Assembly: GCA_015680685.1 (NCBI GenBank)
Contig: MNCI01024940.1
Location: 375,172 to 439,171, forward strand
Length of the DNA: 64,000 nucleotides
From: Gnetum montanum
Lineage: Eukaryota; Streptophyta; Gnetopsida; Gnetales; Gnetaceae
Direction of reading: 5' to 3'
Shown one piece after another: positions 34,983 through 45,900 of this stretch; the stretch's first letter is position 1; each line of letters opens with the position of its first letter. Under the pieces are notes generated by a model that saw nothing but the letters and a program-made list of their open reading frames with translations, did no database searches and was not told the origin of the DNA. The position numbers and the translations under genes are program-made.

Positions 34983-37030
34983 GAATATCAATGATAAGGG
35001 GCCAAATCTTAGTGGATCATGAAAGCAAGGCCACTCTTCCACTTACAATACCCCATCATGTATTTAAGTCATCTGCAAAGGATTCTTTTTACCAACTGAT
35101 TGAAATGAAACTGCATGGCCCCCAATGGCCCACTATGTAGGTAGGAACAACAGGTACCATCGACACATGCCAACAGGAGCAACGAAGCCATCCCTACTGC
35201 AAGTTACTTAGCAATCGACCAGGAAAGAGGCACTACCACTAGCATGGATTCTGACTTAGAGGTGTTCAGTCATAATCTGACACACGGTAGCTTTGTGTCA
35301 TTGGCTTTTCAACCAAACACAATGGACAATTGTATGAATCAATGATTCCTCTCATACTAAGTTGAATTACTATTATGGCACACATCATCAGTAGGGTAAA
35401 ACTAACTTGTCTCATGATGGTCTAAGCCCAACTCATATTTCCTATTGGTGGGTGAACAATCCAACACTTGGTGAATTCTACTTCACAATGATAGGAAGAG
35501 CTGACATCAAAGGATCAAAAAGCAACATCGCTATGAGCACTTGGCTACCAAAATCTAGTTATCCTTATGGTAACTTTTTTGACACCTCTAGCTTCAAATT
35601 TTAAAGATCTAAAGGATCAATAGGCATTCTTTCATGGTTTGTATTTGTACTGAAAATGAAAATCAAATGAGCTTTTACCCTTTTGTTCCACATGATATTT
35701 TTGTTCTCATTGAGCTCATCTTAGGACACCTGTGTTATCTTTTAATAGATGTTCCACCCTAGCCAAACTCCCCACCTGACTCTGTCTTCCACATAGATTG
35801 ACGCATCGAGGCACATCATGGGTTGAAAAGTGAGGGCTGTGCCCCATTCCCAACCAATGAAGGAAGTAAAATAACATTAAAAGTAGTGTTATTTCACTTG
35901 TGCCATGAGTGTCTCCCACTTATTCTACACCTCTTAAGTCAAGTCACAAATTTAGACTAGAGTCAAGCTCAATAGGGTCTTCTTTCCTCATTGATTCTAC
36001 TAAGCTCGTTCCTTTGGCTGTGGTTTCACTAGATAGTAGGTGGGGATAGTAGGAAGGGGCTCCCCCATCTCTTAGGATTTACTAACCCATGTCCAAGTGT
36101 TGTTCACATGGAACCTTTCTCCACATCGTTCTTCAAAGTTCTCATTTGAATATTTGCTACTACCACCAAGATCTGCACTAGGGGCCACTCCATCCATGCT
36201 TGTGCCCTAGGCTTCACAACAACCCTCGTGCCCTCCTACTCATCTGGGCCTAGTGCTTGCCCCGATGGCCGAGCATAGGTCGTGTGCTTAAGTGCCATCC
36301 ATTTTCAGGGATAGTTGATTTGGCAGGTGAGTTGTTACATACTTAGAAGATTTTAACTTCCATGACCACCATCCTACTATCTTAATCAACCAAATCCCTT
36401 TGTGGGTTTTGGGTTAGCATGTAGTTAGGCACCATAGCTCGACTTTCAGTTCAACCTACATCGCTAGTTCTGCTTACCAAAAATGGCCTACTTGGAGCTC
36501 TCGATTCATTGACATGGCTCACCAAGGCAGTTGTGTCGTCTTAGCTATTTAAAGTTTGAGAATAGATTAAGGGCATTTTTCCCCAAATGCCTCTAATCAT
36601 TTGCTTTACCTAATAAAACTTGAGAACATGAGCTCTAGCTATCCTAAAGAAAACTTTGGAGGGAACCAGCTACTAGATGGTTCAATTAGTCTTTCACCCC
36701 TATATCCAAGCCAGATGAATGATTTGCACATCAGTATCGCAAAGGGCCTTGACCAAAGTTTCCTCTAGCTTCACCCTGCTCAGGCATAGTTCACCATCTT
36801 TCAGGTCCCAGCAGACATGCTCTCACTTGAACCCTTCTCAACAAGAAAAAGGTCGGTGGATGATGCTCCATGCTTGCGCACGGATCTTGCCTTTCAACTT
36901 CCTTACACCATGTGGGTTTCCAAACCCAATGACTCGCACACATGTTAGAATCCTTAGTCCATGTTTCAAGATAGGTCGAATGGAAAGCCCATGAAATCCA
37001 TGTCCCGAGCATGCAGGCACCGTAGGACCC
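34983..37030 (-). pseudogene. Decayed 25S (large-subunit) rRNA gene copy
   Basis: The plus strand reads as the reverse complement of plant 25S rRNA. Near-invariant stretches are visible: CATCAGTAGGGTAAAACTAA (~35,388), GGTGGGTGAACAATCCAACA (~35,446), GATAGGAAGAGCTGACATC (~35,490), TTTTACCCTTTTGTTCCACA (~35,673) and GACTCGCACACATGTTAGA (~36,931). The 3' end of the gene lies near 34,983 and the copy fades out near 37,030 in domain II, so the 5' part is missing. At ~2.05 kb it is shorter than the matching rRNA span, so internal deletions are likely. Changes are mostly CG to TG/CA. Peptides translated here resemble TAR1-type or "senescence-associated" proteins, which are rRNA read antisense and should not be called genes. 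Confidence 0.9.
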
Positions 37031-37600
37031 ACCCCTTGAAGGCTAACAAATGTTTATTCCTCTACACATAGTTGGATTTTTTGAATTATGTATGAATTTT
37101 TGCATTATAGCTTGCATATCCAACATTCATCATTGTTATTATCATTTCTAGTGTTTTTTCATGTCGGCCAATGAATTAGCATCATTTTATAATGTTTTCT
37201 TTTGGCATTCTAGCCTTCACCTGGGCACCTTGGGTTGGGATAATTAAATGAGTTATGTTTATACCATGTTCAATTTGGTAATTTATCAATTGTATGGATA
37301 TTCTTGTATATGTATGCATCACTTTTTGCATATGAATTATAACAAGTGATCTATATAATTTTGTATAATTAGAGAATAGCCATAGCATCTTTAATTATTC
37401 AAAATTATGTACTAAGAGCTTTTGGATCACATATGATACACAACATTAAAAGTTAGCCCAAAAGAAATTTTATGTCATTTGATTCATATTTTCTTATGAT
37501 TTACATTAGTAAACATGTGTTATGGTATTTTAACTTCACATTTACTAACATAAGCATGTTTTATTATGCAGTTATACAACTTGTAAGCTACTCTGATTTT
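37031..37600. other. AT-rich DNA before the copia gag
   Basis: No gene is seen. A 5' LTR of E3 would be expected here or further left, but I find neither a match to the 3' LTR start (TGTACCATGTGTTACC) nor a tRNA-Met-type primer site. Confidence 0.4.
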
Positions 37601-37603
37601 AAA

Positions 37604-38390
37604 TGTGACATTCTTGAATTAAAGGGTGATAATTATAAGATGCGGAAGGAGAGAATTCTTCTTCATTTAGGCTAGATGGACATTGATTATGCTATCCATA
37701 AGGATAAACCACTTGTTTTTATAGCAATCAGCCATCTAGATGATGTTGATAATTATGAAATGAGAGCGATCTAATCGCCTCTGTGTCATGTTCATAAAAA
37801 TCAAGATCTTGGCTAGTATGCATGGTTCATTGGAATAGTATGACAATGTGTGCGTTTTGTTAAAGGTCATTGATGAACAAGTTGAGTCATCAGAAAAGGC
37901 ATTGGCTAGCACCTTGTTAATGAAGTTCTCATCCATGAAGCTTACTAAAGTTCGTGGTGTGCGTGAGCACATCATGCAAATGAGGGATATAGCAACTCAA
38001 CTCAAAACACTTGAGGTTAAAATATTAGAATCTTTCCTTGTGCACTACATCTTAAATATGCTCCCACCATAGTACAAACCCTTTAAGATTTCTTATAACA
38101 CACATAAGGACAAATGGTCAATCAATGAACTAATGACCATGTATGTGCAAGAAGAGGGGAGACTTGCTATGGAAGCAAAAGAGAGTGTGCATTTGGCTAC
38201 ATAATGAAAGAATAAAGGACAAGCCAAAGGTAAGTGGAAGGTAAAATTGCTTGTACAAGCTGATTTAAAAAATAATCTAGATGTTTTTTTTTTTTTGCAA
38301 AAAGAAAGGACACATAAAGAAGGATTGTTCTAAATATCAAAAATGGCTTGAAAAGAAAGGGAGTCAACTCTCACTTGTTTGTTTTGAATT
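37604..38390 (+). pseudogene. Copia gag with zinc knuckle (E3)
   Basis: The start DILELKGDNYKMRKERILLH matches the usual copia gag opening. A capsid stretch with VRGVREHIMQMRDIATQLKT (~37,950) and the final CKKKGHIKKDC knuckle (CX4-GHX4-C type, first Cys at ~38,297) are clear. Stops and at least one frame change near 37,780 break it. A T-run at 38,286 abuts the knuckle. Confidence 0.85.
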
Positions 38391-38800
38391 TAATATTGTT
38401 GATGTTGTTCATGACACATGGTGGATTAATTCTAGTTCTACAATCCATGTTACCAATTCCTTGTAGGGGGTGAAAAACCTAAGGAAGCTAGTGAAAAGTA
38501 AGTCATGCATCTATTTAGGTAACAAGATGTGTGCACATGTGGAGGCAATTGGAACATGCATTTTAGTTTTAAGTAGTGGTTTTGTTTTAGAATTGGAAAA
38601 GACATTTTATATTCCAAGTTTTTAAAGGAATTTAATTTCTATTTCAAGGCTTATAACATTGGGATTTTCCTTTAATTTTTTAGACACTATATTTAATTTA
38701 TATTATAGATTTGAACTTATTGTAAATGGTACATTCATAGATGATCTATTCAAAATTAATTTATAAAATGAAACTTCTTATACTTCTATGCATGTTCATG
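38391..38800 (+). pseudogene. Copia protease (E3)
   Basis: Reads VHDTWWINSSSTIHVTNS near 38,405. The family has W-x-I-D-S-G-A at this place, so the catalytic Asp reads as Asn (INS), the product of a single G-to-A change. The downstream ELEKTFYIPS segment is also typical. Inactive. Confidence 0.75.
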
Positions 38801-39900
38801 TTGGCATTAAGAGGTGTTATGAATGAAAAATCCTCTATGTTGTAGCATCGTAGATTAGGACATATCTCTATTGAAAGAATAAAGAGATTAGTAAATGATG
38901 AAGTACTTAGTACTTTGGATTTTACTGACTTTGACACTTATGTGAACTGCATAAAGGGAAAGTAGACCAATATGTCAAAGAAAGGTGCCAAGTGGAGTTT
39001 AGACATATTAGAGATTATACATATAGGTATTTGTAGTCTAGATATGAATGTGTATGGTCAAAAATATTTCATTACCTTTATTAATGATTACTCATGATAT
39101 ATGTATCTCAACCTACTTCATAACAAGAGCAAAACTTTAGATGCCTTTAAGGTGTTTAAGGCTAAAGAAGAGAAACAATGAAATAAGCAAATAAATATAG
39201 TGATATCTAATAGAGGTGGTGAATACTATGGTAGATATACTGATGATGGACAAAAACCTAGTCCATTTGCTAAGTTTCTTCAAGAGCATGGGATTATTAC
39301 CTAGTACACTATGCTTGGTTTTCTAGACTAGAATGGTGTGGCAAAAAAATGAAACCAAACATTATTGGACATGGTGTAGAGTATGATCAATGGATTCAAG
39401 CTTCCTAAGTCCTTATGGACCAAATCTCTCAAGAAAATAGTGTATATATTAAACCGAGTTCGAACAAAGGCTATCCTAAAGACATCATTTGAATTATGGA
39501 AAGGTTGGAAATCAAGTTTGTGACAGATACACATTTGGGGATGCTAGTGTGAAGTAAGAGTCTATAATCCACAAGAAAAGAAGCTAGAACCAAGGATCAT
39601 AAGTGGATATTTTTTTGGATATGCTAAATGGTCTAAGGGATATAGATTTTATTACCCATCACATACTACTAGGTTTGTGGAATCAAGGAATGCTAAATTT
39701 CTTGAGAATGGCTTCATTTGTAGGAGTGGTAGATCTTGGAACATTGTTCCTGACATAGATCATACAAATGCTCAACCCACTATTTCAAATGATAGACTAA
39801 TTGTTATGCACAATACACCTAATGCACAAATACGTATTGAACAACAACTAGTCATTGAAGTACCACAAACTACTGATTAAGAAGTAGTAAATCTAGCTAA
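38801..39900 (+). pseudogene. Copia integrase (E3)
   Basis: The zinc-binding region has HRRLGHISIERIKRL (~38,845), but the first Cys of the later CxxC reads Tyr (TYVNCIKGK). The catalytic core is recognisable (YGQKYFITFINDYS; NRGGEYYG; QEHGIIT), but the first catalytic Asp position reads Gly (IIHIGIC). The C-terminal part (GYFFGYAKWSKGYRFYYPSH, ~39,605) is clear. Confidence 0.8.
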
Positions 39901-40079
39901 ATGACAAGTACCAGAACCTATTGAACATCATGATCCTCAAGAGAATGATGAATCAAGATTAAGAAGATTTACTAGAGTAAGGTAATCAGTGATTCTTAGT
40001 GACTATATGATGTATCTACAGGAGCCTGACTACAGCATAGGAGCTGAAAATGATCCTGAAACATTTTCACAAACCATGA

Positions 40080-41520
40080 GTTGTAAGGAGTCTAACTTGT
40101 GATATGATGCCATGAAAGATAAAATGAACTCTATGTTATCTAATAGAGTCTAGGGTCTTCTCAAGTTTCCTTATGGTGTAAAAACCATTGGATGCAAATG
40201 GGTCTTCAAGACTAAGAAAAACTCATTGGACAACATTGAAAGATATAATGCTAAATTTGTTGCTAAATGGTTCACTCAAAAAGAGGGAATAGATTACAAG
40301 GAGACCTTTCCTCCTATATCTAAGAAGGACTCCCTTCATGTTATCATGACATTGGTTTTCCATTTTGATCTTGAATTACATCAAATGGATGTGAAAACAA
40401 CATCCTTAATGGTGATCTAGAGGAAGAGGTTTATATGAGACAACCTAAAGGATTTTTCTCTACTGATGGTGAGCAATTGATATGCAAGTTCAAGAAATCC
40501 ATGTATGGATTGAAATAGGCTTTCCGTTAATAGTACTTAACATTTCATGATATAATCACTTTATTTGGTTTTGAAGAAAACATCATGGATCAATGTATAT
40601 ACCAAAATGTTAGTGGGAGAAAAATCTATTTCCTTGTTCTATATGTAGATGATATCCTTCTTGAAACCAATAATAGTGGATTTCTATATGAGGTAAAACA
40701 TTTTCTTTCTAAGAATTTCAACATGAAGGATATGGGTGAGGCATCTATCATTGGCATAAAGAACCATAGGAATAGATCTAGATGTATTTTGGACTATTGC
40801 AGGAAACCTATATTAATAAAGTTTTAGAGACGTTTCGAATAAAAGATTGTTCACCAAGTATAGCACCCATTGTGAAGGATGACAGGTTCAATTTGAACCA
40901 ATGCCCTAGGAATGATTTGGAGAAAAGTCAAATGGGCAACATTCCATATGCTTCAACTATTGGAAGCCTTATGTATGCTCAGGTTTGCATAAAACTTGAC
41001 ATTACATTTGCTATGGGAATGTTGGGTAGATATCATAGTAATCTAGGTATTAACCACTGAAGGGCTACAAAGAAAGTGATGAGGTACCTTCAAGATAAAA
41101 AAGACTACATGCTTATGTATAAACAAATTAACTTCTTGGAGGTGACTGCCTACTTCAACTTAGACTTTGCTAGCTGTGTTGATTCACAAAAATCAACATC
41201 TAGTTATGTTTTTATGCTAGCTGGAGGAGCTATATCCTGGAGGAGTGGAAAGCAAACTTTGGTTGCTATTTCCACCATGGAGGCATAGTTTGTTTCTTGT
41301 TTTGAGGCTAATTCACATGGTGTATGGCTAAAGAATTTCATATTAGGGCTTAGAATTGTGGATTCTATATCTAGGCCATTAAGAATCTTTTGTGACAATT
41401 CAACTACTATCTTTATGGCTAAGAATAATAAGAGTCATAGTCTTAGTAAACACATTGACATCAAGTACTTAGCCATAAGGGAATGCATTAAGGAAAAAAA
41501 GTGATCATTGTGCATATAAG
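40080..41520 (+). pseudogene. Copia reverse transcriptase and RNase H (E3)
   Basis: RT begins near 40,190 (VFKTKKNSLDN) and includes QPKGFFSTDGEQLICKFKKS, the SMYGLK motif followed by a stop, and an intact active-site YVDD at 40,642-40,653. RNase H spans about 40,940-41,520, with YASTIGSLMYA, the family's STMEA motif (followed by a stop) and HIDIKYLAIRE. Several stops and frameshifts are present. Confidence 0.88.
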
Positions 41521-41880
41521 CACTGAATTAATAATAGATGATCCTTTCACAAAAGAAATGCCACCAAGTCATTTAAGGATCATGTAGTTTAGATAGGACT
41601 TGGATTCATAATTTATTTTTTTGCACATACAACTTATAGTCTTAATGAAAATTTTATTTATTTGTGCTATTTTTTTCATATAGTTTGGACATATAGTTAT
41701 TAGAGAAGGACCTAAAATGAACATTGGGTTTATTCATAAAGTTAAGTTATCATATAAGGAATTATTTTTGAAAGATTATGCATTGTAATACATAGAAGAT
41801 AATATTCATATTAAGAGGAACTATCACCATGATTCATGTATTTATTTTTTGAACTTTAAACCTAATTAAATATGGAGACC

Positions 41881-41890
41881 AAGTGGGAGA
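41881..41890 (+). other. Polypurine tract of E3
   Basis: AAGTGGGAGA lies one base before TGTACCATGTG. This is a textbook copia tract (CCAAGTGGGAGATTG) and fixes the 3' LTR start. Confidence 0.85.
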
Positions 41891-41891
41891 T

Positions 41892-42480
41892 TGTACCATG
41901 TGTTACCTACTAACACATTTTATGGGTTAGTTAATGTATGAAAGTGGCCACCATGTCCACTAACGTGTTTTATGGGTTAATTAATGCATAAAAGTGGCAA
42001 CCATGCACACTAACGCATTATTATGGGTTAGTTAATACATGAAAGTGGCCACCATACCCACTATCATATTTTTATGTGTTGGTTAATATCTCAAGGTGGT
42101 CTCCATATCTGGTAATGCATTTTTTATGCATTGGCATTGGGTCTCTTATGTTAACCAATTCCATGGCATATAAATTTGTCCTTGATGAGAGAACAAAAGC
42201 ACCATGAATCACAATAAGATTGTAGTCCCTTTCACAAATGCTTAAAGATTGCATACATCATCATTGTAGAGTGCCCATGTGAAAGAAGAATCAAAATGTC
42301 AAATATAATCTGAGGCATCAATGGCTGAAGGTCAGTTCCATTTACTCAAGAATTATGCATTTCTAGTTATTTATACATGTGAATTTCTTGTGCCATTTGC
42401 TTCCACATTCTATAGTTTGATTACTTGTGCCATCTAATTTTTTGCACAATTATTTTCTTACATTGAATGCATAAGTCGCA
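41892..42480 (+). repeat. 3' LTR of E3 (right end approximate)
   Basis: Starts TGTACCATGTG after the purine tract. It holds a 51-bp tandem repeat (41,907-42,113) and a TATA box (TATAAAT at 42,169-42,175). The right end is a guess: the polymerase alpha fragment starts near 42,526 on the opposite strand. Confidence 0.6.
41907..42113 (+). repeat. 51-bp tandem repeat in the E3 LTR
   Basis: Four units of the form CACTAACGCATTTTATGGGT / TAGTTAATGCATGAAAGTGG / CCACCATGTC lie upstream of the TATA box. Divergence increases to the right. This is the expected place for U3 enhancer repeats. Confidence 0.85.
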
Positions 42481-42525
42481 CTTTTTCTAAGACTTGTTTT
42501 AAATAGCAAGACAAAAATCCCTACC

Positions 42526-43130
42526 CTAGCTTTGCCGTCTACACTTCTCGTGCTCGAAATCATCAGGAGTGAACTCCGCAATAAGCTGCTTCACGAGACT
42601 ATCGGCATTCATGTCGAGGCCCTTCTTCTCACTAAAAATGCCCTTCCTAAGTGATGATGTGGATGTGAACATGGAACAGACCTTGTGCTGTCCATTCATG
42701 ACCACCACCACGGCGAGCTCGGTAGCTTTCTTGGACGACCCTGGCGCTTCCTTTTTCTTATTCTTGTTCTCAGACTGCAACTTCCATTTCTTCATCCGTG
42801 TGGCCAATTTCTTGATACGTTTTCATTGTCAAAGTTGGAGGAAGAGATTTCGTGGCTGTGTGCATTCTCCCAGTCATCCTCCTTGCTGTCTTTGGTGTAG
42901 CCATGTCTAGCGTCATCAACGTTGAAATCGCGAGCCTTCGTGCAATGATGCGCAACAAGGTCATGGTACGCCTCTTCTGTAATAGTGTCGTAGATCTCAT
43001 CATTGAGTTTAACCTTGAATGCATCTAGTCTACGATTGTCGTGCTCTCTCAGAGCACGAACCTACTCCAGTGTCATAGATCTGCCGTCGTTGTTCCCTAC
43101 AGCTACCCTACGCTGGCTGTCCTTTGCCAT
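42526..43130 (-). pseudogene. DNA polymerase alpha catalytic subunit, N-terminal fragment
   Basis: Reading from ATG 43,130 on the minus strand, the frame shows VRALREHDN, then KLNDEIYDTITEEAYHDLVA, ARDFNVDD and KEDDWENA. This is the order seen in the N-terminal domain of plant POLA1-type proteins (I/L-Y-D-T, E-E-x-Y-x-x-L-V, D-F-I-V-D-D, E-D-W). After a frameshift near 42,825 it continues with a Lys-rich linker, KVCSMFTSTSSLRKG, LDMNADSLVKQLIAEFTPDD and a final basic segment ending at 42,526. An in-frame TAG at codon 23 (43,062-43,064) and the frameshift make it a pseudogene. Only ~200 of the protein's ~1,500 residues are present, with no palm or finger domains. A CT-rich run just beyond the ATG (43,140-43,152; GA on the coding strand) could be old 5' UTR. 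Confidence 0.75.
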
Positions 43131-44121
43131 TGCTGCAACCTCTCTCTCTCTCTGTGCTTGTGAGAAAAACCCTGGAGTTTTGGTTCATTTGATATTTGGT
43201 GCCATTTCATCATTTGCCACAAAAATCGGATGTTGCGCTTTGTATATGTGTTTAAACATCGATGCCTTTTTTATTTTTTGTTTTATCGTTTGCTTACTCG
43301 TGTCTTTAACAGACTTAATCATCCATTGGAATGAGTGGATTATGATAGACTTTCTGAAAATATGCATGCTTAAAATGAGATACACAAGCTTTTTTAGGCC
43401 TGCCACTCCGGAGATGAATAAGCTTTGAGGATTCGAATTTGAGACAATTTGGTTATAGTTACCCTATAAGATATACCGTTATATATAAAGTACCAAGAAT
43501 ATAAAGAATAGGACATCGTTGAATTTTAGTAAGCAAAATAATATTCATAGCACATCATAAGCTTAATATTGAATAGAGAACACTAAAAATAACATGGACA
43601 AAAATCTTTTCAATTATGAGAATGTCTTCTAAAGTTACAATTTTATAGTTAATAAAGGATCATCACCCAAAGCCACAATGCTCATCTTGCTAGGCAAGGT
43701 TCCAAGAGGTTTAGTAGATGAGAAAAGGCCTAACTTCTTAAAGTAGGAATGCCCAAGCTCAAACCCAAGTCTTTGACTTTAGAAATAGGCACCTTACCAT
43801 CACTCCAAAGTGACATTCTCTACAAACTTATAGTTAATATTAAAAAAAAAAATCAAAGAGGGGAAATCTAGTTATTAGTTGGGATGAAGGCATTTATCCT
43901 AACAATATTTACATGACTTTCTATTTGTGTTTGAAGTTAAAATAGCAACAAGACTTGAGGTAGCAATAGAAAGTTGTAAAATGAAATATCAAATAACTTG
44001 ACAAAACATGAAACTTTAGAAAATTCTTAAAATTAGATATCAAAATTTGAAGTCTACTTACAAATGATCAACAATACATGCTTATGTATTGCACCATTAA
44101 AGCATTACCTAGTTCAACATG

Positions 44122-44157
<36 letters not shown>

Positions 44158-44695
44158 ATATCTAGCATGAAGAACTTGACTATCATGTTTTTGCTTCACA
44201 TCATTGAATTGTGAAGAAAAGCTTCAATTATGAGGTAGATAACTTAAAATTTGAATGAACACATATCATGATGTAAAATCAACAACTAATGATCCATATA
44301 CATAATAAAAAATAGTAAAATAATATGTCTTAGTTGTATCAACAATACTAGAAGAATGTATTGTAAAGTTGTGCTTACCAACTTCTAAATTTGTTATTAA
44401 TAGTGAGTGTCCCCTATGCCCATCTATACAAATCATAAGCATTCACAAGTGACATAATTGTATTACATGGAATGGACTAGTGGAGTATCTAGATCATTTA
44501 ATGTGATTGAATATCACTATCTTCTCAATTATACTCATGTGGCCTTTGGAATGCATGGGTAAATATAACTATGAAATATAATATAGATGTTTTGGTAGCC
44601 ATACTAAAATTATTAATAAAATACAGAAAATTACTAATTAATCTAATAGATGATAACATGAAATCTAGTCTAGCCTAAGTGATGAGCATCCATTC
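43131..44695. other. AT-rich non-coding DNA
   Basis: No gene is seen. The first ~60 bases may be the old 5' flank of the polymerase alpha fragment. The rest has stops in all frames and no recognised repeats except the (GA)n tract at 44,124. Confidence 0.5.
44124..44154. repeat. (AG)n microsatellite
   Basis: An uninterrupted AG dinucleotide run of about 15 repeats. Its purity contrasts with the decayed surroundings and suggests recent slippage. Confidence 0.95.
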
Positions 44696-44912
44696 TGATG
44701 AATCACAGTTTGTCAGGCCCTTATATCAGGTACACAATATCGTGGCCTAGATACGATATCGTATATGTGATATCATGATTCCTATGTTAGCTTATAAATA
44801 CAACAATTAGGCACATAGTTGATAGTTTTTAGGGAGTTCTTTTCTTTTTAGTTCTTTTGGCAGTTTAGTTTTTAGTTTTTAGTTTCTTTCTTTCAACCTA
44901 GTAATTCCTAGT
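44696..44912 (+). repeat. 5' LTR of E4, part 1
   Basis: U3 of the E4 LTR, matching 51,700-51,930. It includes the perfect palindrome ATACGATATCGTAT at 44,751-44,764 and TATAAATA near 44,793. It is cut at the CTAGT target of E5 and resumes at 48,959. Confidence 0.92.
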
Positions 44913-45900
44913 TGATGAGTGGCGAGGTACCCCTACACTCAACCATATGAATACGAGTGTGCACGCACGATCCGGTCAAACTCCGCAGACTAAATGCCTT
45001 AACACCACAAGAAACACTTGGGGTTAATCGTTCGTTGTCTTCCCAGGCTTGCTTGTAAGTGTCACTGTGTATGGTTAAGCAAGTCTGAGGTATGTGATTT
45101 TTTTGGTATTTTTCGGTTTATCTTCTATGCTATCTGAGGAAAGGGTTGAGAAACTAAGCTAACTCTAACTAATGTCCTAAGTCTAAATTAACTAGCGTCA
45201 GCATCCGTTCCCACTTACCGGACACACCCTGAACTATGCAACTGTGGCTTACCAACGCTAATCGTTACTGGGATCACCACACGTAACGCAAGTGCTCGAA
45301 GTGGTCGTACTGAGGCATCTATTTAGCTTAAGTGTGATAAGCAGCCGATTCCTTAGCTAACCGTACACACCCGTGGGTGCTCATAACTATGTCGTACTTA
45401 TCACACGTTCTAGCCTAGCAATGAGCAGCTGATTCCTTGACTAGCCGTACACATTGGACTACCAGTAGGATTACCAAGCGCAGAATCCTGGAATACGCTA
45501 CTAGGTTACCAAGCAGCCAATGCTCGTAATCAAGTCGTACTTGAACGCACTAGGAAAGCAGTAAATGAAAGCAATAAATGAAACCACGTGCTGCAAGGTT
45601 TATCCAAACAAGTTCTTCTTTATTGCCGTACACAACTTGGGTTCAGGTTACAAGCTGCTAGAATAAAGAGCCGTTCACTCTAGGACTCCTACTGCGGGCA
45701 CATGGGAAAAATTCTAACTCTGGAGTGATCAATCTGCCAGAGCTTCGCTACTTCTAACCAGGATTTTGAAAAACGAAGGGAGTGCCGCCTCTTATTTATA
45801 GATATGGCGGCAGACCGCGATATCACGTACGCGATAACACAGGGGAAGACACGATATCACATACACGATATCGTGGCTCAGTGCATGTCGCGGCTCATCA
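44913..45900 (-). repeat. E5 3' LTR
   Basis: 988 bp. On the plus strand it reads U5 to U3. It carries two to three ~80-bp imperfect repeats with GATTCCTTAGCTAACCGTAC and four GATATC-type boxes (45,805-45,890), most with CG decayed to CA. It lacks ~70 bp present in the other LTR near 48,500. Confidence 0.9.

Larger units (their letters stand above)
37600..42480 (+). mobile_element. E3: decayed Ty1/copia retrotransposon
   Basis: Domain order gag, protease, integrase, reverse transcriptase, RNase H is that of Ty1/copia. A purine tract (41,881-41,890) and a 3' LTR starting TGTACCATGTG follow. The 5' LTR is not recognised. Stops and frame changes are frequent, so the element is inactive. The right boundary is uncertain because there is no second LTR to align. 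Confidence 0.85.

Noticed and set aside
35407-35604. Apparent conserved protein (YWWVNNPTLGEFYFTMIGRADI)
   Set aside because: This is the well-known artefact of reading 25S rRNA on the antisense strand (TAR1 / "senescence-associated" annotations). The whole interval aligns as rRNA.
36719-37032. Frames on both strands near 36,719-37,032
   Set aside because: They fall in the domain II part of the 25S pseudogene.
37031-37600. Possible 5' LTR of the copia element
   Set aside because: No match to the 3' LTR start, its 51-bp repeats or TATA region, and no tRNA-Met-type primer site could be found.
42569-42910. Plus-strand frame rich in Phe/Ser opposite the polymerase alpha fragment
   Set aside because: It is the complement of a clearly recognisable minus-strand coding remnant and has no features of its own.
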